Below are positions 1 to 8,471 of a DNA stretch of 64,000 nt, one piece after another. Source of the DNA: Klugiella xanthotipulae. Lineage in GTDB: Bacteria > Actinomycetota > Actinomycetes > Actinomycetales > Microbacteriaceae. Position 1 is the first letter of the stretch. The number at the start of each line of letters is the position of its first letter. The position numbers and the translations under genes are program-made. A model generated the notes under the pieces. That model was not told the origin of the DNA. It saw only the letters and a program-made list of their open reading frames with translations, and searched no databases. Where the stretch lies: assembly GCF_006716695.1 (NCBI RefSeq), contig NZ_VFPN01000002.1:496001-560000 (forward strand). Reading direction: 5' to 3'.

Positions 1-934
1 CCTTGAGCGGGTAAATCAGCACGATACGACCGTCGTTGTGCTCGAAGAAGATCTCGTGACCGCCCGTGGCCGCGAGCAGCTCGGGGTTATCGAGCACAAT
101 GTGCGAACCCTTGGTACCACCCATGAAGTGAGTGGGGGTGCCCAGGGCACGATTGGTGAGGTCGGTCCAGGGGCCGCTCGTGTTGACCACAACATCCGCA
201 GCAATCGTGTACTCGGCCCCCGTCTGGGTATCGCGAACGGTCACCCCTGCGTCGGTCATCCCCACGGCTTCCAGGTAGTTGGCGGCGCGGGCGTGCGGAC
301 CCGCCGCGAGGCCGTCGAGGAGCACATCGAGGGCGAGGCGCTCCGGGTCGTGCATCGACGCATCAAAATAAGTGGCGGTGTATTTGAGGCCACCGTTGAG
401 CTGCGGTAACTCGGCGAGCGACTTCGTGCGCCCCGTGAAGCGGTGACGGGGCACCGATCCGCCGTCGCGCGAGAAAGAGTCGTACATCATGAGCCCCAGC
501 TTGATGAGGAACGCGCCCCGCTCCTTCGGCTTGCCCTGCTTGTGCGTGAGGAAGCGCAGCGGTGCGCTCAGGATGCCCGAGAAGGTACTAAAGATCGGTA
601 CGGTCGTGGGCAGCGGCTTCACATAGTGCGGGGCAATCTTGATGAGCCCGTTGCGCTCCTGGACCGACTCGCGCACGAGACGGAACTCACCGTTTTCGAG
701 GTATCGGATGCCGCCGTGAATCATGTGGCTTGACGCCGAGGACGCGCCCGAGCACCAGTCGCCACGCTCCACCAGGACAACGTCAACCCCCTGGAGAGCC
801 AGGTCGCGGAACGTGGCAATACCGTTGATGCCACCACCGATAATCAGCACCTGTGCACGGGGCCGCCGAGCGATGAGGGCAACAGGCTCGCGGAGGGCGG
901 GAGGGCCCGACGCGGATTCTGGGGCAGCTGACAT
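1..934 (-). CDS. glpD: Glycerol-3-phosphate dehydrogenase (FAD), 5' part only
   Basis: The first 311 codons are present and the gene runs off the window edge. The enzyme oxidises sn-glycerol-3-phosphate to dihydroxyacetone phosphate at the membrane. Start is ATG at 934 (MSAAPESASG). An FAD Rossmann motif (LIIGGGINGIATFRDLALQG) lies near residue 30, followed by family-typical stretches (SSASSHMIHGGIRYLE, near residue 65, and TSGPWTDLTN, near 255). It is divergent from a SorC-type regulator that may control it. The reading frame stays open to base 2. The family is clear; the C-terminal half lies outside the window. Confidence 0.93.
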   Translation of the reverse strand, partial: MSAAPESASGPPALREPVALIARRPRAQVLIIGGGINGIATFRDLALQGVDVVLVERGDWCSGASSASSHMIHGGIRYLENGEFRLVRESVQERNGLIKIAPHYVKPLPTTVPIFSTFSGILSAPLRFLTHKQGKPKERGAFLIKLGLMMYDSFSRDGGSVPRHRFTGRTKSLAELPQLNGGLKYTATYFDASMHDPERLALDVLLDGLAAGPHARAANYLEAVGMTDAGVTVRDTQTGAEYTIAADVVVNTSGPWTDLTNRALGTPTHFMGGTKGSHIVLDNPELLAATGGHEIFFEHNDGRIVLIYPLK

Positions 935-1028
935 GGTGGTGCTCCTTTGTGACCGTCGGGAGGCGTTCCAGATACTCCCGTGCAAACTTGTTTCAGTATG
1001 ACCAGGTGCACGCTAGGCTCATAACGAA

Positions 1029-1042
1029 TGCACAAACGTGCA
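1029..1042. promoter_or_regulatory. Small palindrome between glpD and sorC genes
   Basis: TGCAC-AAAC-GTGCA is a perfect 5-bp inverted repeat, 15 bp before the GTG start of the SorC gene. Two further GTGCA copies occur at about 991 and 1009 in the same divergent region. SorC regulators usually bind next to their own gene, so this may be an autoregulatory operator. The arms are short and chance is possible. Confidence 0.3.
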
Positions 1043-1056
1043 GAAAGTGGGGTATT

Positions 1057-2067
1057 GTGGGCGAGTCTCGCACCGAGAACACAGAAAAGGTGCGCACCGC
1101 GATCACGGTGGCCAGCCTCTACTACCTCAAAGACTGGACCATGGAGGCCATCGCGCGTGAGTTGCGCGTCTCGCGATCCACCATCTCTCGCCTCCTGTCC
1201 TACGCGCGCACGACCGGTCTGGTAGATATCACGGTGCACTCCCCCTTCGTGGAGCCCTCGCTGATCGAGGCCGAGTTGCACTCCCGCTTCGGCATCAGCG
1301 CCCGGGTGGTCTCCACCCCGGAGTCCATCAATGAGACTGATCGCCTGGCGCGGGTGGCCCTCGCCGCGGCCCGGCTACTCGGTCAGCAGATGGACTCCGA
1401 TATGTCGCTCGGTGTGGCCTGGGGGGCCACCATCAGTGCGGTCGCCCGCAACCTCTCCCCCCGTCCCACCCGCAACTCGCGCATCGTGCAGCTCAACGGA
1501 GCGGCCAACTCGCGCACCTCGGGCAGCCGATACGCGAGCGAAATTCTCAGCCGGTTCGGCGAAGCCTACACCGCACACGTCATGCAGTTTCCCGTGCCAG
1601 CATTCTTCGACAACCCCGCGACCAAGCAGGCACTGTGGCAGGAGCGGAGCATTAGCCGCATCGTGGCGGCGCAGAAAACACTCGATATTGCGCTCTTCAG
1701 CGTGGGCTCGCCACTGGCCGAGGTGCCCAGTCATGTGTATAGCGGCGGATACCTCGACCGTGAAGACTTCGGCTCACTCGGTCAACAGAACGTGGTGGGC
1801 GACGTAGCAACGGTGTTCTTCCGGGCCGACGGGACGTGGGCGGATATCCCGCTCAACGCCCGGGCCTCGGGGCCGGGGCTGGATGTCTTGCGCGGCATCC
1901 CACGCCGCATCTGCGTGTGCTCGGGCTCCACTAAAGTGCGCAGCCTAGCCGGACTCCTCGCCGGGGGCGTGGTGACCGATCTCGTGATCGACGAGGAGAG
2001 CGCCCGGCAACTCCTAGATCGGGGGCCTGACCGCGACCAGGCTGGCTCGGCCCCCACACACCTCTAG
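1057..2067 (+). CDS. SorC/DeoR-type sugar-responsive transcriptional regulator
   Basis: About 336 aa. An N-terminal HTH (MEAIARELRVSRSTISRLLS, residues ~25-45) is followed by a SorC-type phosphosugar-binding domain with recognisable stretches (LGVAWGATISAVARNL; VVGDVATVFFRADG). I place the start at GTG 1057, after a purine-rich site, because HTH homology begins only about 15 residues later; an upstream in-frame start at 949 would add 36 unlikely residues. It is divergent from glpD, so glycerol-phosphate or polyol control is plausible but inferred. Its stop overlaps the stop of the convergent glycosyltransferase. Confidence 0.85.
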   Translation: MGESRTENTEKVRTAITVASLYYLKDWTMEAIARELRVSRSTISRLLSYARTTGLVDITVHSPFVEPSLIEAELHSRFGISARVVSTPESINETDRLARVALAAARLLGQQMDSDMSLGVAWGATISAVARNLSPRPTRNSRIVQLNGAANSRTSGSRYASEILSRFGEAYTAHVMQFPVPAFFDNPATKQALWQERSISRIVAAQKTLDIALFSVGSPLAEVPSHVYSGGYLDREDFGSLGQQNVVGDVATVFFRADGTWADIPLNARASGPGLDVLRGIPRRICVCSGSTKVRSLAGLLAGGVVTDLVIDEESARQLLDRGPDRDQAGSAPTHL

Positions 2068-3487
2068 GGGCGCCGTATCGTGTTAAACAGTTCGACGAAC
2101 TCGTCTGAGGGTTCCGGCCCGGCCGTCACTGACGCGGCGGTGATCTCCACCTTCTCACGGGTACCCCACCCCAAGCGACCGACCGTGATCATCGCGTACC
2201 ACCGCAGCACACGCATAAACGTGAGCGACCAGATCGCGGCCAGCGGTACCGTGGCAAACGTCAGAATCCGCTGCGCCCTACTCTGATCGCTTCGCACCAC
2301 GGTCAGGTAGCGGGCGGCAGTAATACAGTAGATCGTGATGGCGGCCGAAGCTCCCACCACCGCAACGATGGGGTGCAAGAACACTCCGCCAATGATGAGC
2401 GCAAAAAGGCGGCCGTCATCGCAGCGTACATACCCCACTTCATCGCGTGCAACCAGTAGGCCCACCTATCCAGCGGGAGGTAGCGCATCCGCCACCCCGA
2501 GCGGATGAATGAGCCGCGCATCCACCGAACCTGCTGACGCCGGTGATGGCTGAAGCGGTCGGGCATCAGGGTAAAAGCGAAGGCGGTGGGTTGCTGAACC
2601 GCCCGCCCACGGAGCAGCGCAAACAGGGTGAGCATGCTGTCATCGGAGAAGTGTACCGGTCGGCGAAACAGCGTTTCGCCGAGGTAGGTGGAGATATTCT
2701 CACGGATCACATCGCCCCGATAGAAGGCGCACCCACCCGAGTTGACCATGACGGAGCCGAGTCGGGAAAAAGCGGAGCGCTCAAAAAGTTGAATGCCCAG
2801 GCAGTACACGTCCATCATCCGGGTCAGGAGGTTTGTGCTGACGTTGGTCGTGAGAATGACACCGGCCACGGACTGCACCTCCGGGTCGGCAAATGGGTAG
2901 AGCGCTTGCTCCACAGCGTGCCGATCTAGGATGCTGTCACTATCCACAGTGATGTAGATGTCCGCGCCGGGTTCAACCTCTACCCCGGCAATCTGGGCGG
3001 CGCGTTTCCCCCGGTTGGGCTGGCGTTCCCAGCTCCCCCGGACGCCGACCTCTGCACAGGCCCGAGCAAACCAATCGCGGACCTCCCGATAATCTGAAGA
3101 AGTCGAGCCGTCGTCAATCACCACAACGGCATCGGGACGTCTTGTCTGCTCCAAGAACCCGCGCAGGCAGCGCACCAGCATAGCTGGGTCTTCATTGTAG
3201 GCGGGCACCAGGGCAACGACGCTCAATTGGTCCAGATCAATCTGCTGGCTGGGTGTGGCCACGATGGGCCGCTCCAGCGCCGCAAGAACCAGCTGGAAAA
3301 TAATATAGACCAGCAACAGCAGGTAGATGCCCGAGGCATTCTCAACCGCCACAAAATTGATGATTCGGCTGATCAGAAACGCGAGAATACACACTCCGAC
3401 AACCAGGGCAACCGTAAAATCACGGTGCCGAGTTCGGTGGGCTCGGGGCAGTGGGTCGGAAAATGCGGAAGGGTGAATCTCTCCCAC
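2064..3487 (-). CDS. Membrane GT2 glycosyltransferase (hyaluronan/cellulose-synthase-like), frameshifted
   Basis: A processive-type family 2 glycosyltransferase split over two frames. The 5' part has two N-terminal membrane helices, VVVIDDGS, the DxD motif (TVDSDSILD) and a QxxRW-type motif (HHRRQQVRWMRG). At 2403-2407 a T5 tract on the coding strand shifts the frame. One extra T would join MYAAMTAAFF to ALIIGGVFLHPIV, restoring the C-terminal helices and a protein of about 474 aa. This could be a sequencing error, a true mutation or phase variation. Start GTG 3487 lies just after the stop of the small upstream gene and is uncertain. Product polymer unknown. Confidence 0.8.
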
Positions 3488-3489
3488 GG

Positions 3490-3663
3490 CTAAAGCCCCC
3501 GCCCACGACGCGGGCTGCGGCGGGTAAAGCGCAGGATCGCCGCGGCAATTCCTACGACCGCGACCCCCACGCCAGCGTACAACCACACATCAGTGGTGAG
3601 GGCTGATGACGGGGAGACCAGCACGCTTGTTGCGGAGAACGGGACGTCCAAAAATATGCTCAT
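3490..3663 (-). CDS. Small single-span membrane protein
   Basis: A 57-codon frame starting ATG (MSIFLDVPFS) with an AGG-containing site 11 nt upstream. One hydrophobic helix lies near residues 26-46 (VWLYAGVGVAVVGIAAAILR), followed by a very basic tail (RRSPRRGRGL) predicted to be cytoplasmic. Its stop lies 2 nt before the proposed GTG start of the glycosyltransferase, which suggests translational coupling. No family is recognised. Small membrane partners exist for some glucan synthases, so an accessory role is a reasonable guess only. Confidence 0.6.
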   Translation of the reverse strand: MSIFLDVPFSATSVLVSPSSALTTDVWLYAGVGVAVVGIAAAILRFTRRSPRRGRGL

Positions 3664-4041
3664 ATCACACCTGTCTCAATCTGCCGTCGAACGGCGTTCA
3701 ACTTTTTGGAGGAGAGAGGCCCGAGCGCCCTGTGGGAACAGCAGCGGGACACATGATGCATTCACCGCACCAAACTTGTTGATGCACGCCTACCATAGGG
3801 GGTAGGATGAGCCGAAAAACGCGACGATCACCGGGAAAATTCAGGGTTTCTTGATCGATAAATACCTTTCCACCTCATTATTGCGCACAAAATGTATTAA
3901 CTCCCATGTTTGTTATCGTCGAAAAACTTCACCACAGCCGCCCCGCGAACGCCCTCGGTGATCAGAGATCGGCACATTTCGTCACACCACCGGGAATAGC
4001 CAGCGCATCACCGGAGTTGACCTAGACTGTAACCAGAAATG
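3664..4041. other. Intergenic region with one inverted repeat; no gene seen
   Basis: About 380 bp between the minus-strand membrane-peptide gene and the plus-strand rib leader. No convincing coding frame. It holds an inverted repeat CCTACC-ATAGGG-GGTAGG at 3789-3806, about 125 bp upstream of the small membrane gene, and an AT-richer stretch at 3838-3915 that could carry promoters for either direction. The repeat vaguely resembles TACCC-type metal-sensor operators, but the match is weak. Confidence 0.4.
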
Positions 4042-4224
4042 CTCCGGGGTCGGTGAGAATCCGAACCGGCGGTGATAGTCCGCGACCCGCGGTTGTTCCC
4101 CGCGATTCATGGCAGAAATGCGGTGTCTCGCAGAGAATAGCCGCGGTTGATTCGGTGAGAATCCGAGACCGACGGTGATGCACCCACACCAGTGGGTGCG
4201 AGTCCGGATGAGAGGAAGCATGGG
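4042..4224 (+). promoter_or_regulatory. FMN riboswitch (RFN element)
   Basis: Classical conserved RFN blocks appear in order: GGGGTCGGTGAGAATCCGAA, CCGGCGGTGATAGTCCGCGA, GATTCGGTGAGAATCCGAGA, CCGACGGT, AGTCCGGATGAGAGGAAGC. It lies about 60 nt upstream of ribD, the first gene of the riboflavin operon. FMN binding to this element normally lowers expression of the downstream operon by termination or RBS sequestration; which mode applies here was not determined. Confidence 0.95.
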
Positions 4225-4284
4225 TATGCGTTGTCGCCACGCGTATTGTGCACTGAACCCCGGAACCTAGGGAAGGAACCGGGT

Positions 4285-5346
4285 ATGGTGCCCACACCAG
4301 ACGCTCTCACTGCGGCAATGCGCCGCGCGCTGCAGCTGGCCGCCCTCGGGCCGGACCGGGATGTGAACCCCCAGGTGGGCTGCGTCATCCTCGCCGCCGA
4401 CGGCACCGTCGTAGCCGAGGGCTGGCACGGCGGCTCGGGCAGTCCACACGCCGAGGTCGTGGCCCTCGCCGGGCTACCCGTTCCGCTGCGCACCCCGGAG
4501 GCCGCGCGACAGCTCACGGCCGTCGTCACCCTCGAACCCTGCAACCACACCGGTCGCACCGGGCCCTGCGCCATCGCACTGATCGAGGCCGGTATCGGAG
4601 CCGTGTACTTCGCGGTATCCGACAGCGACCCCGTTGCGGGAGGCGGGGCGGATCGACTGCGCGCCGCCGGAATTCCCACAGAAGGGGGTCTTCTGCGCGC
4701 CGAGGTCGAACGCTTCCTCGCCCCGTGGCTGACGTACCGCGCGCTCGGCCGACCCCGGGTCACCCTCAAATGGGCGTCAAGCCTCGACGGACGCACCGCC
4801 GCAGCCGACGGCACCAGCCAGTGGATCACAGGACCCCAGGCCCGGGCCGACGTGCACCTGCGCCGGTCCCGGGCCGACGCCATCCTCGTGGGCACGGGCA
4901 CGGCCCTCGCCGACAACCCCTCACTGACCGCCCGCGCGGCCGATGGCACGCTGCTCGAACGGCAACCGATTCCCGTGGTGGTTGGTGACACCGTTATCCC
5001 GGAAGAGGCCGCGCTGTACGCGCATCCGACCCCCCCGCTTTTCTATCCCGGCCACGATCTGGCCGCAACCCTGACCGCACTGGGCAGCCGCGGTATCCGC
5101 AGTGTGTTTGTGGAAGGGGGCCCCCGCGTGGCCAGCGCGCTCGTGCGCCACGGACTCGTGGACGAGGTGCTCGTCTACCTCGCCCCCGTGCTCCTAGGCG
5201 GCCCCCGGATGGCCCTCGACAGCATCGGGGTCACCACAATCGGCGGCGCGCGGCGATTTACCCCCGTGCATACCCACACCCTCGGCGAAGACATCCTGAT
5301 CGTCGCCCAGCCCACCGCCCCTATCCCGAATACGGAGGACAACTAG
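4285..5346 (+). CDS. ribD: Bifunctional riboflavin deaminase/reductase RibD
   Basis: 353 aa. Carries out deamination and then side-chain reduction of the pyrimidine intermediate in riboflavin synthesis. The N-terminal CMP/dCMP-deaminase-type zinc site is visible (HAEVVAL; PCNHTGRTGPC), followed by the reductase domain (SSLDGRTAAADGTSQWITG; RADAILVGTGTALADNPSLT). ATG 4285 follows AAGGA at good spacing and directly precedes the conserved deaminase sequence. First gene of the rib operon under the FMN riboswitch; its TAG shares one base with the GTG of ribE. Confidence 0.96.
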   Translation: MVPTPDALTAAMRRALQLAALGPDRDVNPQVGCVILAADGTVVAEGWHGGSGSPHAEVVALAGLPVPLRTPEAARQLTAVVTLEPCNHTGRTGPCAIALIEAGIGAVYFAVSDSDPVAGGGADRLRAAGIPTEGGLLRAEVERFLAPWLTYRALGRPRVTLKWASSLDGRTAAADGTSQWITGPQARADVHLRRSRADAILVGTGTALADNPSLTARAADGTLLERQPIPVVVGDTVIPEEAALYAHPTPPLFYPGHDLAATLTALGSRGIRSVFVEGGPRVASALVRHGLVDEVLVYLAPVLLGGPRMALDSIGVTTIGGARRFTPVHTHTLGEDILIVAQPTAPIPNTEDN

Positions 5347-6029
5347 TGTTTACCGGACTCATCGAAGAAGTGGGCCACATCACGGCCGTCGAAAGCGTGG
5401 GCGACTCGCTGCGCCTCACGGTGAGCGCCCGGACTGTCCTCGACGGTGTGCGGCACGGCGACTCGATTGCTGTGAGCGGCGTGTGCCTCACAGTCGTGGA
5501 CCACAACGATACCCAGTTCACCGCGGATGTGATGGCTCAGACCCTCACCATGAGCACGCTGCGAGAGGTCGCACCCGGACGGCCGGTCAATTTGGAGCGG
5601 GCAGCCGCACTCGGCGACCGCCTCGGTGGCCACATCGTCCAGGGCCATGTGGACGGCACGGCCACCGTACTCACCGTGACCCCGGCCGATGCGTGGCGTG
5701 TGCTGCGCTTCAGCCTTCCCCGCGAACAGGCACCGCTTGTGGTTGATAAAGGGTCACTCACGGTTGACGGGGTCTCACTCACCGTCAGCAGGGTCTCCCC
5801 CGCGAGTGAGCCGGAGCAGTGGTGTGAGGTGTCGCTCATCCCCGAAACGCTCACCGCAACCACGCTCGGCACCCGGACGGTGGGCGACAGCGTAAACATT
5901 GAGACAGACATCCTGGCCCGCCACATCCTACGAGCCGCGGCCTTCGCCACCCTCACGACCTCGCCCGCGACAGAACCAGAACCAGAACCAACTGCACTAC
6001 CACTACCCACCCCGGAAGGATCACGCTAA
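5346..6029 (+). CDS. ribE: Riboflavin synthase, alpha chain
   Basis: 227 aa. Dismutates two 6,7-dimethyl-8-ribityllumazine molecules to riboflavin. Two tandem lumazine-binding barrels: the canonical N-terminus MFTGLIEEVG and the second-barrel signature GGHIVQGHVDG near residue 97. A low-complexity acidic/proline tail (TEPEPEPTALPLPTPEGSR) extends beyond the usual length. GTG start overlaps the ribD stop (TAGTG) and the stop overlaps ribBA (TAATG), implying coupled translation. Confidence 0.95.
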   Translation: MFTGLIEEVGHITAVESVGDSLRLTVSARTVLDGVRHGDSIAVSGVCLTVVDHNDTQFTADVMAQTLTMSTLREVAPGRPVNLERAAALGDRLGGHIVQGHVDGTATVLTVTPADAWRVLRFSLPREQAPLVVDKGSLTVDGVSLTVSRVSPASEPEQWCEVSLIPETLTATTLGTRTVGDSVNIETDILARHILRAAAFATLTTSPATEPEPEPTALPLPTPEGSR

Positions 6030-7360
6030 TGGCACTCTCCACTATTACCGACGCCATTGAGGCTCTGCGCGCGGGTCGCCCCGTGATCGTCGCCGACAAC
6101 GAGGACCGGGAGAATGAGGGCGATGTGGTCCTCTCCGCGGAGCTCGCTACCCCGGAATGGATCGCCTGGACGGTGCGCCACTCCTCGGGTTTCATCTGCG
6201 CGCCCATGACCAACGAGATCGCCGACCGCCTCGACCTTCCCGTCATGGTCGCCCACAACGAGGACGACCGCGGCACCGCCTACACCGTCACGGTTGACGC
6301 GGCCAACCGCATCAGCACGGGAATCAGCGCGACCGACCGCGCCCACACTCTGCGCGTGCTCGCCGACCCCGAGTCGGTGCCCACGAGCGTCAACCGACCC
6401 GGTCACGTCGTTCCGTTGCGCGCCGTAGACGGCGGCGTGCGCGAGCGTGACGGCCACACCGAGGCCTCTGTGGAGCTCATGCAGCTCGCGGGCCTCACCC
6501 CCGTGGCCGCGATCTGTGAGATCGTGGAGGACAACGGCGAGATGATGCGCCTGCCCCACCTCCTCCTCCTCGGCGAGCGCGACAACATCCCCGTGATCAC
6601 GATCGAGCAGCTGATCGCCCACCTGCGCGAGCGCGACGGCGAAACGGAGGCCCCGGCCGAGCGGGCCACCCACCGCCGGGTAAGCCTCAAAGCCGAGACC
6701 ACCGTGCCGACCTCGCACGGCACGATGTGGATGCGCGCCTACCGTGACCGCTCAACCGGCATCGACCACCTGGCCGTGCTCTCCGGCGATAACATCGGCA
6801 ACGGCACAACCGTGCGCATCCACTCGGAGTGTCTCACGGGCGAGGCCTTCGGCTCGCTCAAATGTGAGTGCGGACCGCAGCTTGATGCGGCGCTCGACTA
6901 CATCGCGGAACACGGCGGCGCGGTCATCTACATGCGCGGGCAGGAGGGGCGCGGCATCGGCCTTGCCAACAAGCTGCGCGCCTACCAACTCCAGGAGGCG
7001 GGCCTGGATACCCTCGACGCCAACCTGGCCCTCGGCCTACCGATCGACTCACGCGACTACGGTGCGGCCGCGGATATCCTTCGTGACCTGGGCATCTCCT
7101 CCATCCGCCTACTCAGCAACAACCCGGATAAGGCGCAGCAACTGGAGGCTCACGGCGTGACGATCACAGAGCTGGTCCCCCTCGTGGTGGGGACAGGGGC
7201 CGACAATGACGGCTATCTTCAGGTGAAGCGGGACCGGATGGGCCACCAGCTGCCCGCGGGTTCACTAATCGGAGCCGACCGGGCCATCGCGGATGCCCCG
7301 GCACCACCCACACACAATACGGCGGGCGATCAGGCCCCGCAGACGGGAGCACAGGTATGA
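6029..7360 (+). CDS. ribBA: DHBP synthase / GTP cyclohydrolase II fusion
   Basis: 443 aa. The N-terminal half makes 3,4-dihydroxy-2-butanone-4-phosphate (acidic metal-binding loop DNEDRENEGDVVLSAE; RPGHVVPLRA). The C-terminal half is GTP cyclohydrolase II with its zinc cysteines (HSECLTGEAFGSLKCECG) and GQEGRGIGLANKLRAYQLQE. A 6-residue-rich ETEAPAERATH linker separates the domains near residue 210. Overlaps ribE by one base and ribH by four bases. Key catalytic residues appear intact in both halves. Confidence 0.96.
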   Translation: MALSTITDAIEALRAGRPVIVADNEDRENEGDVVLSAELATPEWIAWTVRHSSGFICAPMTNEIADRLDLPVMVAHNEDDRGTAYTVTVDAANRISTGISATDRAHTLRVLADPESVPTSVNRPGHVVPLRAVDGGVRERDGHTEASVELMQLAGLTPVAAICEIVEDNGEMMRLPHLLLLGERDNIPVITIEQLIAHLRERDGETEAPAERATHRRVSLKAETTVPTSHGTMWMRAYRDRSTGIDHLAVLSGDNIGNGTTVRIHSECLTGEAFGSLKCECGPQLDAALDYIAEHGGAVIYMRGQEGRGIGLANKLRAYQLQEAGLDTLDANLALGLPIDSRDYGAAADILRDLGISSIRLLSNNPDKAQQLEAHGVTITELVPLVVGTGADNDGYLQVKRDRMGHQLPAGSLIGADRAIADAPAPPTHNTAGDQAPQTGAQV

Positions 7361-7830
7361 GCGTCGAAGGTATCCCCACCCTAGAGGTGGACGGCAGCGG
7401 CATCCGGGTGGCCATCGTGGCCGGCAGCTGGCACGAGGAGATCACGAACGGACTCATCGCGGGTGCCGAGCGGACGCTCACCGCGATTGGCTCCGACTAC
7501 GAACTGATCCGCGTGCCGGGAAGCTTCGAGCTCCCCCTGGTTGCGCGCACCGCGCTGGAAAACGGCTTCGATGCGGCCGTGGCCCTGGGCGTCATCATTC
7601 GCGGGGGCACACCCCACTTCGAGTTTGTGTCGGATGCCGCAACGAGCGGCCTCACCCGGGCCGCCCTCGACGCGGGTAAGCCCGTGGGCTTCGGTGTGCT
7701 CACCCTCGACGACGAACAGCAGGGCCTCGACCGCGCCGGACTCCCCGGTTCCACGGAGGACAAGGGCGAGGAGGCCGCGCTGGCCGCGGTGAGCGCCGCC
7801 CGCCTCCTGCGCGAACTGCGCGGACGGTAG
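7357..7830 (+). CDS. ribH: Lumazine synthase RibH
   Basis: 157 aa, normal family length. Condenses the butanone phosphate with the ribitylaminopyrimidine to give the lumazine used by RibE. Signature elements: VAIVAGSWHEEITNGLI, VPGSFELPLVART, ALGVIIRGGTPHFEFVSDAA, PVGFGVLTLDDEQQGLDRAG. The usual GTPHFE stretch carrying the catalytic His is present. ATG overlaps the ribBA stop region (ATGA). Last gene of the riboflavin set. Confidence 0.96.
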   Translation: MSVEGIPTLEVDGSGIRVAIVAGSWHEEITNGLIAGAERTLTAIGSDYELIRVPGSFELPLVARTALENGFDAAVALGVIIRGGTPHFEFVSDAATSGLTRAALDAGKPVGFGVLTLDDEQQGLDRAGLPGSTEDKGEEAALAAVSAARLLRELRGR

Positions 7831-7837
7831 CCCGTCA

Positions 7838-8353
7838 ATGGTCCACACCGAACTCTCCTCCCGGGTGATACTGCGCCTGGGGCTCACCGACGTCGGCGAA
7901 CTCCTCACCCTGCAACGCGCGGGATTCATCACCGAAGCACAGGCCCACAACGACCTCAGCCTGCCACCGCTGACCCAGTCTCTTGACGAGTTACGGGCGG
8001 AGATTGCCCGCGCGGATGTGCTCGCACTGGGTATTCGGGAGCAGGGCCGACTGATTGGCTCGGTGCGCGTTGAGTGTGCGGGGGCCGTGGCCACCCTCGG
8101 CCGGTTGGTGGTTGCCCCCGACCGGCAGGGAGCCGGACTCGGCACCACCCTGATGCGCGCCGTCGAGGAGCAGCTGCCGGAGGGCACGACCGAAATCCGG
8201 CTGTACACGGGCGACCGAAGCGTGGCCAACATCCGCCTGTACACCCGGCTCGGCTACCGGGAGTGGCAGCGGGTAGACGCCGGGGAGTACCAGATGGTGC
8301 ACCTGCGAAAAGCGGTGACCGGCGCGGCGGACAGCGCGGCCGCAAGCGGGTAA
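7838..8353 (+). CDS. GNAT-family N-acetyltransferase
   Basis: 171 aa. The acetyl-CoA pyrophosphate loop motif is visible (RLVVAPDRQGAGLGTTLMRA), followed by TGDRSVANIRLYTRLGYREW, typical of the C-terminal half of GNAT enzymes. Starts 7 nt after ribH and is probably co-transcribed with the rib operon, but the substrate cannot be told. GTG or ATG starts near 7838 are close together; I use ATG 7838 (MVHTELSSRV). Confidence 0.85.
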   Translation: MVHTELSSRVILRLGLTDVGELLTLQRAGFITEAQAHNDLSLPPLTQSLDELRAEIARADVLALGIREQGRLIGSVRVECAGAVATLGRLVVAPDRQGAGLGTTLMRAVEEQLPEGTTEIRLYTGDRSVANIRLYTRLGYREWQRVDAGEYQMVHLRKAVTGAADSAAASG

Positions 8354-8471
8354 CGACACGGCTCGTGACCCGGGGGTGGAGCGCCTCGACCGGATCCAGC
8401 CCAAGACCTGTTCCCGGGACCGCCGACGCGGTACCCTGACCTCACGCATCACCGTAGATCGGAGGTTCACC

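Noticed and set aside
1375-1734. Minus-strand open frame inside the SorC gene
   Set aside because: Shadow frame; the plus strand has clear SorC homology over the whole stretch.
3789-3806. Inverted repeat as a copper-sensor (CsoR-type) operator
   Set aside because: Spacing and core do not fit the family motif well and no csoR or copper gene is nearby; kept only as a generic repeat in the intergenic entry.
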